A stretch of DNA of 35,859 nt. Origin: Colwellia sp. E2M01. GTDB lineage: Bacteria > Pseudomonadota > Gammaproteobacteria > Enterobacterales > Alteromonadaceae. Location: NCBI RefSeq assembly GCF_018860585.1, contig NZ_JAHKPR010000037.1, forward strand, positions 40,245-76,103, in the 5' to 3' direction. Below the pieces are notes generated by a model. It made no database searches, was not told the DNA's origin, and saw only the letters and a list, made by a program, of their open reading frames with translations. The translations under genes and the position numbers were made by a program. This document shows positions 19,659 through 29,797 of the stretch, piece by piece. The number at the start of each line of letters is the position of its first letter. Position 1 is the first letter of the stretch.

Positions 19659-20933
19659 TTATTCGATATTTTTAAGGGCAAGAGCGTTAATCATAGCACT
19701 TGTTACTAGCACTACACCTTTAGCGGTAACTCTAAAGCCGTTTGCTCTATCTTGCTCATGATCAATACCAATTGTCATACCTTCAGGGATAATACAGCCG
19801 CGATCAATGATGGTTTTTTTAATTTGACAAGAGCGACCAACAACCGCGTCGGGTAAAATAACAGATTCATCAATATCACAATAAGAATTAATTCTTACTT
19901 TGGAAAATAATAAAGATCGCCTTACTGTTGAGCCTGAAACCACAACGCCACCAGATACGGTTGAGTCAATAGCGATACCGCGTCGAGTGTCTTGGTCGAA
20001 TACAAACTTAGCTGGCGCAGTTTGCTCTTGGAAAGTCCAAATAGGCCAATTTTCATCATACATATTAAGTTGAGGCTCTGGCGCTACTAATTCCATATTT
20101 GCTTCCCAGAATGAATCTAACGTACCAACATCGCGCCAGTATGGTTGTTTATCATCATCAGGGTCTTGAAACGGGAAAGCAAATACGCGATGAGACTCAA
20201 TAATTTTTGGAATAATGTCATTACCAAAATCGCCACTTGAGCTGGTATGCGCGGCATCTTTTTCTAATTGTTCAAATAAAAATTCAGTATTGAAAACATA
20301 ATTACCCATTGAGGCTAATGCTTTTCCTGGTTTACCTGGAATTTCTGAAGGGGTAGCCGGTTTTTCGTCAAATCGACAAACACGGTGACTTTCATCAACT
20401 GTCATTACCCCAAAAGCACCAGCGGCTTCTTCAACAGGAACTTCAATACAACAAACCGTCATGTCTGCTTCATTAGCAACATGTTTGGCAAGTAATGGTC
20501 CGTAATCCATACGGTAAACATGATCACCTGATAAAATCATCACATATTTTGGTAACTCATCTCGAATAATATCAATGTTTTGAAAAACAGCATCAGCGGT
20601 ACCTAAATACCAACCTTCGCCTTTTTGTTGAGAGGCAGGCAGTATTTCAATAGATTCGCCTAACTCTTTTTTGAAGTGTCCCCAACCACGGTTTACATGA
20701 CGAATAAGAGAATGCGATTTATATTGAGTGGCAATACCAATACGTCGAATACCTGAATTAATACAGTTAGATAACGGAAAGTCAATAATTCTAAATTTTC
20801 CGCCAAAATAGGTTGCAGGTTTTGCTCGATTATCGGTTAATTCAAATAAACGAGAGCCTCGTCCTCCAGCTAACACTAGTGCATAAGTCTCTTTTGTTAA
20901 ATTACTTATTCTTCGTTCTTCGTAGTTGGTCAT
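19659..20933 (-). CDS. glgC: glucose-1-phosphate adenylyltransferase (ADP-glucose pyrophosphorylase)
   Basis: This enzyme makes ADP-glucose and pyrophosphate from glucose-1-phosphate and ATP, the committed step of bacterial glycogen synthesis. The nucleotidyltransferase domain has LAGGRGSRL at 21-29 and [20 protein letters not shown], where K38 corresponds to the activator-site Lys39 of E. coli. [10 protein letters not shown] at 108-116 and [10 protein letters not shown] at 135-144 contain the substrate and catalytic positions. A left-handed beta-helix domain (about 300-424) contains the repeats [17 protein letters not shown] and [16 protein letters not shown]. Length 424 aa is normal. The conserved activator lysine suggests fructose-1,6-bisphosphate activation, by analogy. 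AAAGGTG just upstream supports the start. Confidence 0.95.
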   Translation of the reverse strand: MTNYEERRISNLTKETYALVLAGGRGSRLFELTDNRAKPATYFGGKFRIIDFPLSNCINSGIRRIGIATQYKSHSLIRHVNRGWGHFKKELGESIEILPASQQKGEGWYLGTADAVFQNIDIIRDELPKYVMILSGDHVYRMDYGPLLAKHVANEADMTVCCIEVPVEEAAGAFGVMTVDESHRVCRFDEKPATPSEIPGKPGKALASMGNYVFNTEFLFEQLEKDAAHTSSSGDFGNDIIPKIIESHRVFAFPFQDPDDDKQPYWRDVGTLDSFWEANMELVAPEPQLNMYDENWPIWTFQEQTAPAKFVFDQDTRRGIAIDSTVSGGVVVSGSTVRRSLLFSKVRINSYCDIDESVILPDAVVGRSCQIKKTIIDRGCIIPEGMTIGIDHEQDRANGFRVTAKGVVLVTSAMINALALKNIE

Positions 20934-21102
20934 ATGGTCACCTTTAAAATCCTTTATTGAAGTAAGTATTTTTTACTTAATTGCTTTTATTTAATTATTA
21001 TTGCTACTTGTTCTTAAACATTTTCTTAATCATTGCTTTTATACTGCGAATTACTTTATAACTTTTACGTCCATGCTTTGTATTGATTTACATTAAGAAA
21101 AG

Positions 21103-23565
21103 CTACAACTTCCAAATTTCATCCCTATATTGACTAATGGTGTAATCACTAGAAAATACGCCACTTGCTGCGGTATTTAAAATACTTACCTTGGTCCATA
21201 ATGTTTGATCTTGGTAAAATTTATCCACCTCTCTTTGTGCTCTAAAATAACTATCAAAGTCATATGCGGTTAACCACATATCATGCGGATCACGAATGTT
21301 TTTTATAATGGCATCAAAAATACCCGGTTCGAATAAATTAAAATGACCACTTTCTAACAAGTGCATTACCGCTGATAGTGTTTCTGAATTGGCAATAATG
21401 TCGTTTGGTTGATAATTTTCACGAATAGCTGAAACTTCATGGGCTTGTGCACCAAATAGGAAGAAGTTACTAGCGCCAACCGCATCTCTTATTTCAATGT
21501 TTGCCCCATCTAAAGTGCCAATAGTAAGTGCACCATTCATCATGAACTTCATGTTCCCCGTGCCTGATGCTTCTTTACCTGCGGTGGATATTTGTTCAGA
21601 TAAGTCGGTAGCAGGACAAATAACTTCCATTGCTGATACGTTGTAATTTGGAATAAAAGCGACTTTAAGGTAGGGCGCTGCTTTAGGATCTAAATTAATA
21701 GTATCAGCTACATTATTAATCAGTTTGATGATTTGTTTGGCCATAACATAGCCTGGTGCTGCTTTACCGCCAATAAGCACACAACGCGGAGTAATGTCAG
21801 CAATGTCACCTTTGCGAATACGATCATACAAGCCAATAACGTGCAAAATATTAAGCAGTTGACGTTTGTATTCATGAATACGTTTAACTTGTACGTCAAA
21901 CATCATGTTGACGTCGAATTTAACGCCGGTAGTTTGTTCAACTAAATCGGCTAAAACTTGTTTATTGGCTTTTTTACTGTCGCGCCATTGTTGTTGGAAG
22001 GCTTTGTCTTCTGCAAATTGTTGAATTTTTGCAATATCTGCAAAATTAGCCACCCAATTTTTACCTATTTTACTGGTGATAATTTCGCTTAAGCTGGTAT
22101 TACAGTGCGACAACCAACGGCGTGGGGTAACGCCATTGGTTTTATTATTGAATTTTGCAGGCCATAACTGATAAAAGTCGTTAAACAATCCCGCTTTTAA
22201 TAACTCAGTATGTAAAGCGGCAACACCATTTACTGAATAACTACCAACAATAGCTAGGTGTGCCATTCTTATTTGGGGCTCATGTCCTTCTTCAATAATG
22301 GATAGTGTTTGTTGTTTATAACAATCCCCAGGCCATGCTACGGCAACTTCGCGTAGAAAACGGGCATTAATTTCGTAAATAATCTCTAAGATTCGTGGTA
22401 GTAAATGTGCAAATAATTTTACTGGCCACTTTTCTAATGCTTCAGGTAATAATGTGTGATTGGTATACGCCATAGTTTGTGTAGTGATGCTCCATGCAGC
22501 ATCCCAAGGAATACAATAATCATCCATTAAAAGGCGCATTAATTCTGCCACGGCGATGCTTGGATGGGTATCATTTAACTGAAAAGTATTAAGCTCAACA
22601 AACTTATCAAAGCTATTGCCATGGTTTTCAATGTAACCGTTGATGGTATCTTGCAGTGATGCGGAAGATAAAAAGTATTGTTGACGTAAACGTAGCTCTT
22701 TACCATTTTCACTGCTGTCATTTGGGTATAGCACCATGGTAATTTGCTCAGCAAGATTTTTACGCGCTACCGATTCGGTATAACTACCGGCGTTAAACTC
22801 TTCTAAATCAAACTCATCAGTGGCTTCAGATTTCCATAATCTTAAAGTATTTACTATGCCATTTTGATAACCAGGAATAGGCATATCATAAGGTACGGCT
22901 AATACATCTTGGGTATTATTCCATTGACGATATTGTTGACCGTTGCGTTTATTAATGACATCAACATTACCGAAAAACTTCACGCGGACGGTTTTTTCTG
23001 GGGCGGCTATTTCCCATGGATTGCCATTACGTAACCAATTATCTGGTTGCTCAATTTGATTACCGTTTTTGATTTTTTGATTGAACATACCGTATTCGTA
23101 ACGAATACCATAACCAATCACCGATAAGGATAAGCTCGCGCAACTATCTAAGAAGCACGCGGCTAAACGTCCTAAACCACCATTACCTAAACCAGCGTCA
23201 TGTTCAGCTTGTTCGACATTTTCTAATTCACAGCAATAACCTTGCAGAGCATCACGCACGGTTTCGTCTAAATCTAAATTTAAGACGGCGTTATTAAGGG
23301 TACGTCCCATTAAAAATTCTAAGGAAATATAAGAAACACGACGTTGACTGCCGCGTGATTCTCGAGTTTTTCGCCATTGTGCGACTAAGCGATCGCGAAT
23401 AGTGATAGCGAGGGCGTTATAAAGGTAAATATGTGATTCTTGAACCTTGTCACGACCTAATGAAAAGTGGAAGTGACGTGCTAAATCTTCTGCAAATGTG
23501 TGCTCATTCATTAAAACGCTGTCATCAGAGGTAGTGATTTCGCAGAAACCTTTGTCTTTTTTCAT
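21103..23565 (-). CDS. glgP: glycogen/maltodextrin phosphorylase (GT35)
   Basis: This PLP enzyme releases glucose-1-phosphate from the non-reducing ends of glycogen. The PLP lysine is K673 in EASGTGNMKFMMNGALTIG. Other fingerprints are GNGGLGRLAACFLDS in the N-terminal half, TNHTLLPEALEKWP, and KFNNKTNGVTPRRWL. Length 820 aa matches E. coli GlgP and MalP. No AMP or phosphorylation control region of the muscle type is evident. AGGAAT upstream supports the start. It lies between glgX and glgC on the same strand with gaps of 107 and 169 bp. Since malQ is divergent nearby and no malP is present here, this enzyme may also serve maltodextrins, which is inference. Confidence 0.94.
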   Translation of the reverse strand: MKKDKGFCEITTSDDSVLMNEHTFAEDLARHFHFSLGRDKVQESHIYLYNALAITIRDRLVAQWRKTRESRGSQRRVSYISLEFLMGRTLNNAVLNLDLDETVRDALQGYCCELENVEQAEHDAGLGNGGLGRLAACFLDSCASLSLSVIGYGIRYEYGMFNQKIKNGNQIEQPDNWLRNGNPWEIAAPEKTVRVKFFGNVDVINKRNGQQYRQWNNTQDVLAVPYDMPIPGYQNGIVNTLRLWKSEATDEFDLEEFNAGSYTESVARKNLAEQITMVLYPNDSSENGKELRLRQQYFLSSASLQDTINGYIENHGNSFDKFVELNTFQLNDTHPSIAVAELMRLLMDDYCIPWDAAWSITTQTMAYTNHTLLPEALEKWPVKLFAHLLPRILEIIYEINARFLREVAVAWPGDCYKQQTLSIIEEGHEPQIRMAHLAIVGSYSVNGVAALHTELLKAGLFNDFYQLWPAKFNNKTNGVTPRRWLSHCNTSLSEIITSKIGKNWVANFADIAKIQQFAEDKAFQQQWRDSKKANKQVLADLVEQTTGVKFDVNMMFDVQVKRIHEYKRQLLNILHVIGLYDRIRKGDIADITPRCVLIGGKAAPGYVMAKQIIKLINNVADTINLDPKAAPYLKVAFIPNYNVSAMEVICPATDLSEQISTAGKEASGTGNMKFMMNGALTIGTLDGANIEIRDAVGASNFFLFGAQAHEVSAIRENYQPNDIIANSETLSAVMHLLESGHFNLFEPGIFDAIIKNIRDPHDMWLTAYDFDSYFRAQREVDKFYQDQTLWTKVSILNTAASGVFSSDYTISQYRDEIWKL

Positions 23566-23672
23566 TAATCGGTATTCCTGTTTTTTATTAGCGGCTTTTG
23601 AATGGGGCTTATCCTAATGTTGATTAGCACCTATTAAGTTGTAATGTATTAATTCTAAACTATAAATAAACG

Positions 23673-25757
23673 TTATTCCGTGTCACTTAACAGCACAATT
23701 GTTGAAAATGGCAGCATAGTAATCATTCGCTCTGCGGGTATATTACGTAATTCACCCTGTTCAGTATTCGAGCTAGTATCAACCATTACTTGCCAATGAT
23801 TGATACTGTCTATCTCAGGTAATTGAAACTCAACTGTTTCTTCGCCTGCGTGAAATAAACATAACAACACGGGGGTGTTAGGTGCTTTTTCTTCAATTAA
23901 ATAACCTAAGGTTGCCCCATGATGCGAGTGCCATTGATCTTTTTGCATTTCAAAACCCGATGGGTGATACCAAGTAATATCAACGGTCGATTTTTTATCT
24001 TCTTTATGAATAAAGCGATCGTGGCTTAACATAGTAAATTTTTTACGTAATGCACTTAAGCTTGCGGTAAAGGCTGTTAGCTCTTGCGCATATAAGGCGT
24101 TTTCGTTCCAGCTTAACCAATTTAATTCGTTGTCTTGGCAGTAGGCATTATTATTACCTTTTTGCGTGCGACCAATTTCATCGCCAGCAAGCAGCATAGG
24201 TACACCTTGCGAAAGCATCAAAGTTGCCAACATATTTTTAATTTGGCGTAAACGAACAGCCAAAATATTAGGATCAGTTGTTTCACCTTCTACGCCATGA
24301 TTACGAGCAAAGTTATCAGAGTGGCCATCACGATTATTTTCACCATTGGCTTCGTTGTGACGATCTTGATAACTGACTAAGTCATATAAGGTATTACCAT
24401 CGTGGCTAGTTAAAAAGTTGATGCTAGCAAAAGGCTGGCGGCCGCTATGTTCAAAAATATCACTAGAGCCATGAATTCTACGCGCAAATTCAGGTAATAA
24501 GCCTTTGTCACCACGCCAATATCGGCGCATGGTATCGCGGTATCTGTCATTCCACTCAGACCAAGGCGACGGGAATCCACCGAGTTGATAACCACCAGGG
24601 CCAATATCCCAAGGCTCAGCAATTACCTTAACACTATTAAGAATAGGGTCTTGTAAAATAGCGTCTAAAAAGCCATTGCTTTTATCAAAGCCATGTAACT
24701 CTCGACCTAATATAGTCGCTAAATCAAATCTAAAGCCATCAACGCCCATTACTTGCACCCAGTAACGTAGGCTGTCCATCACCATTTGCATCACGCGTGG
24801 ATGACTAATGTTAATAGTATTGCCACAACCGGTATCGTTAATATAATAACGTGGCTCTGATGGGTTTAAGCGATAATACGAGCTATTGTCTATACCACGA
24901 AAACTTAACGTTGGCCCTAAACGGTTACCTTCACAGGTATGGTTGTAAACCACATCAATGATCACTTCAAAACCCGCTTGATGTAGTTCATCAACCATTC
25001 GCTGAAAATCATGTACTTGATGTTGATTTAAGTAATCTTGATGCGGTACAAAAAATGATAGCGTGTTGTAACCCCAGTAATTAGTGAGTTTTTTATCGGT
25101 TAAGAACGCTTCAGAAATAAACTGTTGTACGGGTAATAATTCAATGGTGGTAATACCGATAGCACGATAATGAGCAATCATCGAAGGATGACTTAACCCT
25201 AAAAATGAGCCTCGTAACGCTTCTGGTACTTTCGGGTTCAGTTCAGTTAAGCCTTTAACATGACCTTCATAGATAACGGTGTTTTGCCAAGGAATCGGTT
25301 TTCTTGGCATAACAGGAGCTGATGGCTCGGTAACAACCGCTTTTAGCATGATGTCAGAGTTATCTCTGGCATCGAAAGACAAGTCTTGTTTTGGATCATG
25401 CACATTGTAGGCAAAATGACGCTCTGACCAAGCAAACTTACCTTTTAATACTTTGGCGTAAGGGTCGAGTAATAATTTATGATGATTAAAGCGATGGCCG
25501 TACTCTGGACTATACGGACCATAAACTCGGTAGCCATATACCAGACCAACTTTAGCGCCTTTAAGTGAGCCATGCCAAATATTATGCTCGCATTGTGGTA
25601 AAGCAAAACGTGCTAATTCTTGATAACCTTGTTCGTCAAAAATACAGAGTTCAATTTTTTCAGCATTGGCCGAAAAAATAGAAAAGTTAACACCTGAATC
25701 AGTAACGGTTGCACCTATTGGATAAGCCTTGCCAGGCTCTATTCTATATTGATTCAT
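23673..25757 (-). CDS. glgX: glycogen debranching enzyme (isoamylase type, GH13_11)
   Basis: This enzyme hydrolyses the alpha-1,6 bonds of limit dextrin left by GlgP, releasing short maltodextrins for MalQ. It has an N-terminal CBM48/isoamylase domain (about 10-105, with GATVTDSGVNFSIFSANAEKIELC and HRFNHHKLLLDPYAK), a GH13 barrel and a C-terminal beta domain. The catalytic triad is D345 (GFRFDLATILGRE), E381 (VIAEPWDIGPGGYQLG) and D453 (TSHDGNTLYDLV). Length 694 aa is slightly longer than E. coli GlgX (657). The start has GGAGAG six bases upstream. It is the first large gene of the glycogen operon; a promoter candidate lies about 80-110 bp upstream. Confidence 0.94.
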   Translation of the reverse strand: MNQYRIEPGKAYPIGATVTDSGVNFSIFSANAEKIELCIFDEQGYQELARFALPQCEHNIWHGSLKGAKVGLVYGYRVYGPYSPEYGHRFNHHKLLLDPYAKVLKGKFAWSERHFAYNVHDPKQDLSFDARDNSDIMLKAVVTEPSAPVMPRKPIPWQNTVIYEGHVKGLTELNPKVPEALRGSFLGLSHPSMIAHYRAIGITTIELLPVQQFISEAFLTDKKLTNYWGYNTLSFFVPHQDYLNQHQVHDFQRMVDELHQAGFEVIIDVVYNHTCEGNRLGPTLSFRGIDNSSYYRLNPSEPRYYINDTGCGNTINISHPRVMQMVMDSLRYWVQVMGVDGFRFDLATILGRELHGFDKSNGFLDAILQDPILNSVKVIAEPWDIGPGGYQLGGFPSPWSEWNDRYRDTMRRYWRGDKGLLPEFARRIHGSSDIFEHSGRQPFASINFLTSHDGNTLYDLVSYQDRHNEANGENNRDGHSDNFARNHGVEGETTDPNILAVRLRQIKNMLATLMLSQGVPMLLAGDEIGRTQKGNNNAYCQDNELNWLSWNENALYAQELTAFTASLSALRKKFTMLSHDRFIHKEDKKSTVDITWYHPSGFEMQKDQWHSHHGATLGYLIEEKAPNTPVLLCLFHAGEETVEFQLPEIDSINHWQVMVDTSSNTEQGELRNIPAERMITMLPFSTIVLLSDTE

Positions 25758-26077
25758 GTCTCTCCAGTAACGACAGGTTGATTATCTTGCTTGTATCTAT
25801 AATAATTTTGTGAGTCGCTATTAAATATAAAATACTTTTATATAAAGTAGAATACAAAGTAAAACAATAAAAACTAAACTGCAATTAAAGAATTATCATT
25901 TTGTTTTTATTGGTAAAATAAGCCTATTTATTGCAGGCGAACGCAAAACCTTAACTCATACGTTGATGTTAACCATGCTAGTAATATTGATAATTAATTA
26001 CTTTGTATTTACGTTAAGGTAGTGCTTGTTCAGCTTATTCTAAGAACATTAAGTAAGATCTCTTTTATACTTGACTG
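25758..26077. other. upstream region of the glycogen operon
   Basis: This 320-bp, very AT-rich stretch lies between the CBM48 gene and glgX, both on the minus strand. It holds a promoter candidate (listed separately). No gene, clear terminator hairpin after the CBM48 gene, or recognisable operator was found. Confidence 0.4.
25839..25867 (-). promoter_or_regulatory. candidate sigma-70 promoter for glgX operon
   Basis: On the minus strand TTGTTT (25867-25862) and TATATA (25844-25839) are separated by exactly 17 nt. Transcription would start near 25832, giving a leader of about 75 nt before the glgX ATG. The surrounding DNA is very AT-rich, so chance matches are easy. Confidence 0.35.
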
Positions 26078-26374
26078 TTATTGGGTCGTTTGTACCACGC
26101 TATTCTCAGTGCCAAAAGCATTAGGTAAGTATTGATCTGCTTTATAATCATTTTCCCATTCACTATCATTTAACAGATAGCGAAAGTGGAAAGTTCCGCC
26201 TTTGGGTAACCTCACCTTGGTTATAAAACTCTTCGTTTTTTTGTTGAATTTCATATCAATGGCTTGCCAGTCATTAAAGTCACCCACAAGCGCTGCATTG
26301 GTTACGTCACTTCGATTAAATTCAAAAGTTACTTCAGCTTCATCTTTGGTCTTAAAAAACTTCTTTGTTAGCAT
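26078..26374 (-). CDS. stand-alone CBM48 / isoamylase early-set glycogen-binding protein
   Basis: This 98-aa protein consists almost entirely of one CBM48 (AMPK-beta/isoamylase N-terminal) domain. It contains VTNAALVGDFNDWQ (W36), then VRLPKGGTFHFRYLLNDSEWENDYKADQYLPN (W73), the order seen in glycogen-binding AMPK-beta modules. It has no catalytic domain, signal peptide or membrane helix. It lies at the head of the glycogen cluster, facing away from malQ. GGAG about eight bases before ATG supports the start. The likely role is to bind glycogen or maltodextrin in the cytoplasm, perhaps as a scaffold or regulatory subunit; glycogen binding follows from the family, the rest is inference. Confidence 0.85.
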   Translation of the reverse strand: MLTKKFFKTKDEAEVTFEFNRSDVTNAALVGDFNDWQAIDMKFNKKTKSFITKVRLPKGGTFHFRYLLNDSEWENDYKADQYLPNAFGTENSVVQTTQ

Positions 26375-26699
26375 TGGTATTCTCCATTTAGCAGGTACTA
26401 ATAAATTACATTCACTGATTATGCTTTTTTTTAGTGCGGTTTGTTTAAATAAGCACCAGGAATGTGCGTTTTCGATGTAATAATCACCGATTTATATGTC
26501 GGTAATATGAAAAGAGCATAAATCGAGCCGAATATAATAATGTGTATAAATTTTGTTAAAGGAATTATTAAAGTAGTGTTAAGATTTTCTAATTAAGAAT
26601 CAAAAAGTAAATTTATTTGGCTAATGTTTAAGCTATATTTGAGTGGAACTGTGTTTAATGTTTTAAGTAAATTAATTTTATAATTGATAAGGAATTAAC
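26375..26699. other. divergent intergenic region, CBM48 / malQ
   Basis: This 325-bp AT-rich region must carry promoters for both the minus-strand CBM48 gene and malQ. A short imperfect dyad ACCGA...TCGGT near 26487-26505 is the only inverted repeat noticed. No small gene is supported. Confidence 0.4.
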
Positions 26700-28961
26700 A
26701 TGGATTTGATCGGGAAATTAGCCGATATTGTAGGTTTTCACGAAAGTTATACCGGTACCTTTGGTGATAAGGTATTTGCAACCGATGAAGCCAAACGAGC
26801 GTTGTTAAATGCAATGGGCTTTGATTTAGATGATGAATCATTAACCGAATCAATTAATTATTTAGAGCAAAGGCAATGGACTACTATATTGCCAGTGGTT
26901 CACATAGCCAAGCTTGAAGAACAAGAACATGCTATTACCATCAGTTTACCTAAAGTTGATGGTTTGCAGCTTGTTTGGCAAATAGTCTTAGAAGAAGACA
27001 CTGAAAATGTTCCGAGTAAAAATCATAACCAAAATAGAGCTGACAATATAATTGAAGGGAAAATTAATGTTAGCGAACTACTAATTATTGCAGAGGCGAG
27101 TATTGGCGAAACCCAATATTGTCAGTACCTGTTAAATTTACCGACACTAACACAAGGCTATCATCAACTTGATGTAAGCTTTTTTAAAAACAATGATTCG
27201 TTGCAAGGCTCAGCCAGTTGTCCGCTAATTTATGCACCTAAAACTTGTTACTCGGCACAAACTGCTTCAAATAATAAAATGTGGGGTTATACCGCACAAT
27301 TATATTCATTTCGTAGTAATGATAATTGGGGCATGGGCGACTTTTCCGATTTAAGTAAATTAGTGGATATTTCAGCCCAACAACAAGCGGCGACCATTGG
27401 CTTAAATCCGTTGCACCCTTTGTATGTAAATAATCCTGCGCACCGAAGTCCATATTCGCCATCAAGCCGTTGTTTTATCAATCCTCTTTATATTGATGTA
27501 ACTCAAATAGCTAACTTTAAATGCTGTCAATTAGCGCAAGATAAGGTTAATAGCCCATTGTTTCAACGTAGCCTTGCCGATAGCCAAGCGGCGGATTTGG
27601 TTGATTATCCAGCAGTTGCCAAGCTTAAATATGACATTGTTGAATTGTTGTTTGCCGACTTTTGTGTAAATAAAGCTGACATGGCTTTGCCTGCTAACTC
27701 GGCTACCTTGTACCAAACAATGGCGAGCGAATTTGCACAATTTAAAAATAAGCTGGGTAATGATTTACAGCAGTTTGCAACCTTTGATGCCCTATATGAG
27801 TATTTTCATAACAATGATGAAAATGTTTTTGGTTGGACAGACTGGCCCGCAGAATATCAAAACCCTAGTAGTGAGGCAGTACGCGAATTTCAAATAAGTC
27901 ATGCGACACGTATTGATTACTTTTGTTTTTTACAATGGATTGCCGATCAACAGCTAAGTACTGTCAGTCAACAAACTCGCGATAAAAATATGGCTATAGG
28001 TTTGTATCTTGATTTAGCGGTTGGTTGTGATGGCTCTGGTTTTGATGTCTGGTCTGAGCAAGACGTTTATGTTGCTGGTGCATCAATTGGTGCACCACCT
28101 GATGACATGAACGCATTAGGACAAAATTGGGGATTAACGCCAATTAACCCAGTAGCATTACAAACACAAGGTTATCAACCTTTAGTTAAAGCACTGCGCG
28201 CGAGTATGCAATATGCTGGTGCGTTACGTATTGATCATATTCTAGGGTTAATGCGTCAATACTGGGTAGCGCCTGGTATGGAAGCCGATGAAGGTGTTTA
28301 TATCAGTTTTCCGTGGGACGATATTTTACGTATTATCGCATTAGAATCTCGCCGTAATAACTGTGTAGTGATTGGTGAGGATTTAGGTAACGTACCTGAT
28401 GGTTTTAGTGAAACTATTCAAAATGCAGGCTTGTTGTCATTTAAGGTTTTATTTTTTGAACGCTGGGATTCAGGTTTGTTTAAACGTCCGGATACTTTTC
28501 CTGAGCAATCTGTTGTTACTATTGCTACCCATGATACGGCAACGCTGACTGGTTGGTGGCAAGGCCGAGACTTAGAGTGGCGTCAGCAACTTGAACTATA
28601 CCCAAATGAGGAAACAGGGCTGGCTGATAGAAATTCACGTACTTTTGAGCGTGAAAACCTTATTGCAGCATTAAATGACTTACAAGTTATTGATATGAAC
28701 AAAGCGCCATCGTTAAGCCCTGCGTTAATGAACACAGAATTAAGTATTGCAGTGCAAAAATACTTAGCCGTTTCGCCGAGTCATTTACAGTTGATTCCCA
28801 TTGAGGACGCTTTAGAAATAGCCGAGCAAGTCAATATTCCGGGGACTATTGATCAACACCCTAATTGGTTACAAAAGCTACCTGTGTTATTGGAAGATTT
28901 TTGGCAAACTAATTCTATGACAGATATTGTCCGTGCTATGAATGTGGCAAGGCCTAAGTAA
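26700..28961 (+). CDS. malQ: 4-alpha-glucanotransferase (amylomaltase, GH77)
   Basis: This cytoplasmic enzyme transfers glucan segments between maltodextrins and recycles the short chains released by GlgX. GH77 catalytic residues are visible: nucleophile D512 (GALRIDHILGLMRQYW), acid/base E560 (VVIGEDLGNVP) and D612 (ATHDTATLTGWW). The substrate loop region has SPYSPSSRCFINPLYID and GLYLDLAVGCDGSGFDVW. It has the N-terminal extension of about 190 residues found in E. coli-type MalQ; at 753 aa it is longer than E. coli MalQ (694). AAGGAA before the ATG supports the start. It is divergent from the CBM48-glgX-glgP-glgC-glgB-pgm-glgA cluster, so it belongs to the same glycogen/maltodextrin pathway. 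No malP, malT or maltose transporter is in the window. Confidence 0.94.
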   Translation: MDLIGKLADIVGFHESYTGTFGDKVFATDEAKRALLNAMGFDLDDESLTESINYLEQRQWTTILPVVHIAKLEEQEHAITISLPKVDGLQLVWQIVLEEDTENVPSKNHNQNRADNIIEGKINVSELLIIAEASIGETQYCQYLLNLPTLTQGYHQLDVSFFKNNDSLQGSASCPLIYAPKTCYSAQTASNNKMWGYTAQLYSFRSNDNWGMGDFSDLSKLVDISAQQQAATIGLNPLHPLYVNNPAHRSPYSPSSRCFINPLYIDVTQIANFKCCQLAQDKVNSPLFQRSLADSQAADLVDYPAVAKLKYDIVELLFADFCVNKADMALPANSATLYQTMASEFAQFKNKLGNDLQQFATFDALYEYFHNNDENVFGWTDWPAEYQNPSSEAVREFQISHATRIDYFCFLQWIADQQLSTVSQQTRDKNMAIGLYLDLAVGCDGSGFDVWSEQDVYVAGASIGAPPDDMNALGQNWGLTPINPVALQTQGYQPLVKALRASMQYAGALRIDHILGLMRQYWVAPGMEADEGVYISFPWDDILRIIALESRRNNCVVIGEDLGNVPDGFSETIQNAGLLSFKVLFFERWDSGLFKRPDTFPEQSVVTIATHDTATLTGWWQGRDLEWRQQLELYPNEETGLADRNSRTFERENLIAALNDLQVIDMNKAPSLSPALMNTELSIAVQKYLAVSPSHLQLIPIEDALEIAEQVNIPGTIDQHPNWLQKLPVLLEDFWQTNSMTDIVRAMNVARPK

Positions 28962-28964
28962 GTA

Positions 28965-29031
28965 CTAGGCACTAGGTTTTAGGAGTAGCTCCTAGTATCT
29001 AACTTCTAGGGCCTAGGTTTCTCAGCACTAG
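28965..29031. repeat. CTAG-rich intergenic repeat with hairpin
   Basis: Six CTAG tetranucleotides occur in 67 bp (28965, 28972, 28992, 29006, 29013, 29028), in variants of ACTAGG and CCTAG. TAGGAG (28980-28985) and CTCCTA (28989-28994) form a stem with a 3-nt loop. CTAG is usually rare in gammaproteobacteria, so this cluster is conspicuous. It sits just after malQ and may end its transcript, although no U-tract follows. Confidence 0.55.
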
Positions 29032-29058
29032 ATTTTAAATCATTAAAATAACATTACA

Positions 29059-29709
29059 ATGAATAAACACAGCAATAAAAATAACATTACCAACGTCAAT
29101 TCAAATGCAAACTCACTGGTTATTCTCGATTTTGAAACGACAGGCTTATCACCTGATAACGGTGACAGAGCCATTGAAGTAGGTGCGGTAAAACTTGAAA
29201 ATGGCGTAATACTTGATCGCTTTCAAGAGTTAATGCACCCGGGTAGACGCGTTAGTTCTTTTATTGAAAATTACACTGGCATTACCAATGCTATGTTAAG
29301 TAAAGCAGCACCATGTAATGAGGTGATGGCTCGGTTTAGTGATTTTATACAAGGGCATAATCTTGTTGCTCACAATGCCTCATTCGATAAGCGTTTTTTA
29401 GACAATGAACTTAGCCATATATCAGCTAATTATGACGGCCAATTTGTTTGTTCGGTTTTACTTTCACGAAGAATAAACCAAAGCGCACCAAGTCATAGTT
29501 TATCAAACCTCATTCAATATAAAAATATTCCCTCAAATGGTAGTTTTCATAGAGCCTTATTTGATGCTGAAATGACCGCTAAACTTTGGTTAGTGATGCT
29601 TGACGATATTAAGCAACAAACAGGGCTTGAACAAATCCCTTTTGCCTTAGTGCAAAAGCTCACTAAAACCACTAAAGCGAATGTAGCTAAGGTGTTGGCT
29701 AGCTACTAA
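29059..29709 (+). CDS. DnaQ-family 3'-5' exonuclease (DEDDh)
   Basis: This 216-aa protein has the exonuclease fold of the DNA polymerase III epsilon family. Motif I is VILDFETTGL (D24, E26), motif II is AHNASFDKRFLDNEL (D110) and motif III is FHRALFDAEMTAKLW (H164, D169), so all DEDDh residues are present. It lacks the polymerase-binding tail of DnaQ and is the size of stand-alone exonucleases such as ExoX or PolC-like proteins. The first 19 residues are Asn/Lys/Ser-rich and not conserved, and there is no clear ribosome-binding site, so the exact start is uncertain. It probably trims DNA or RNA in repair or turnover; its substrate cannot be told from the sequence. Confidence 0.88.
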   Translation: MNKHSNKNNITNVNSNANSLVILDFETTGLSPDNGDRAIEVGAVKLENGVILDRFQELMHPGRRVSSFIENYTGITNAMLSKAAPCNEVMARFSDFIQGHNLVAHNASFDKRFLDNELSHISANYDGQFVCSVLLSRRINQSAPSHSLSNLIQYKNIPSNGSFHRALFDAEMTAKLWLVMLDDIKQQTGLEQIPFALVQKLTKTTKANVAKVLASY

Positions 29710-29797
29710 TAATATATTTTAAAGCAACTCTTAATTACATACTTAATACTTTCTTAAACTTAATAGGTATTTTAAGTTCAACCTTCTATTATTTATG

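Noticed and set aside
26202-26480. Plus-strand frame opposite the CBM48 gene
   Set aside because: It is antisense to a clear CBM48 domain and has no recognisable protein features.
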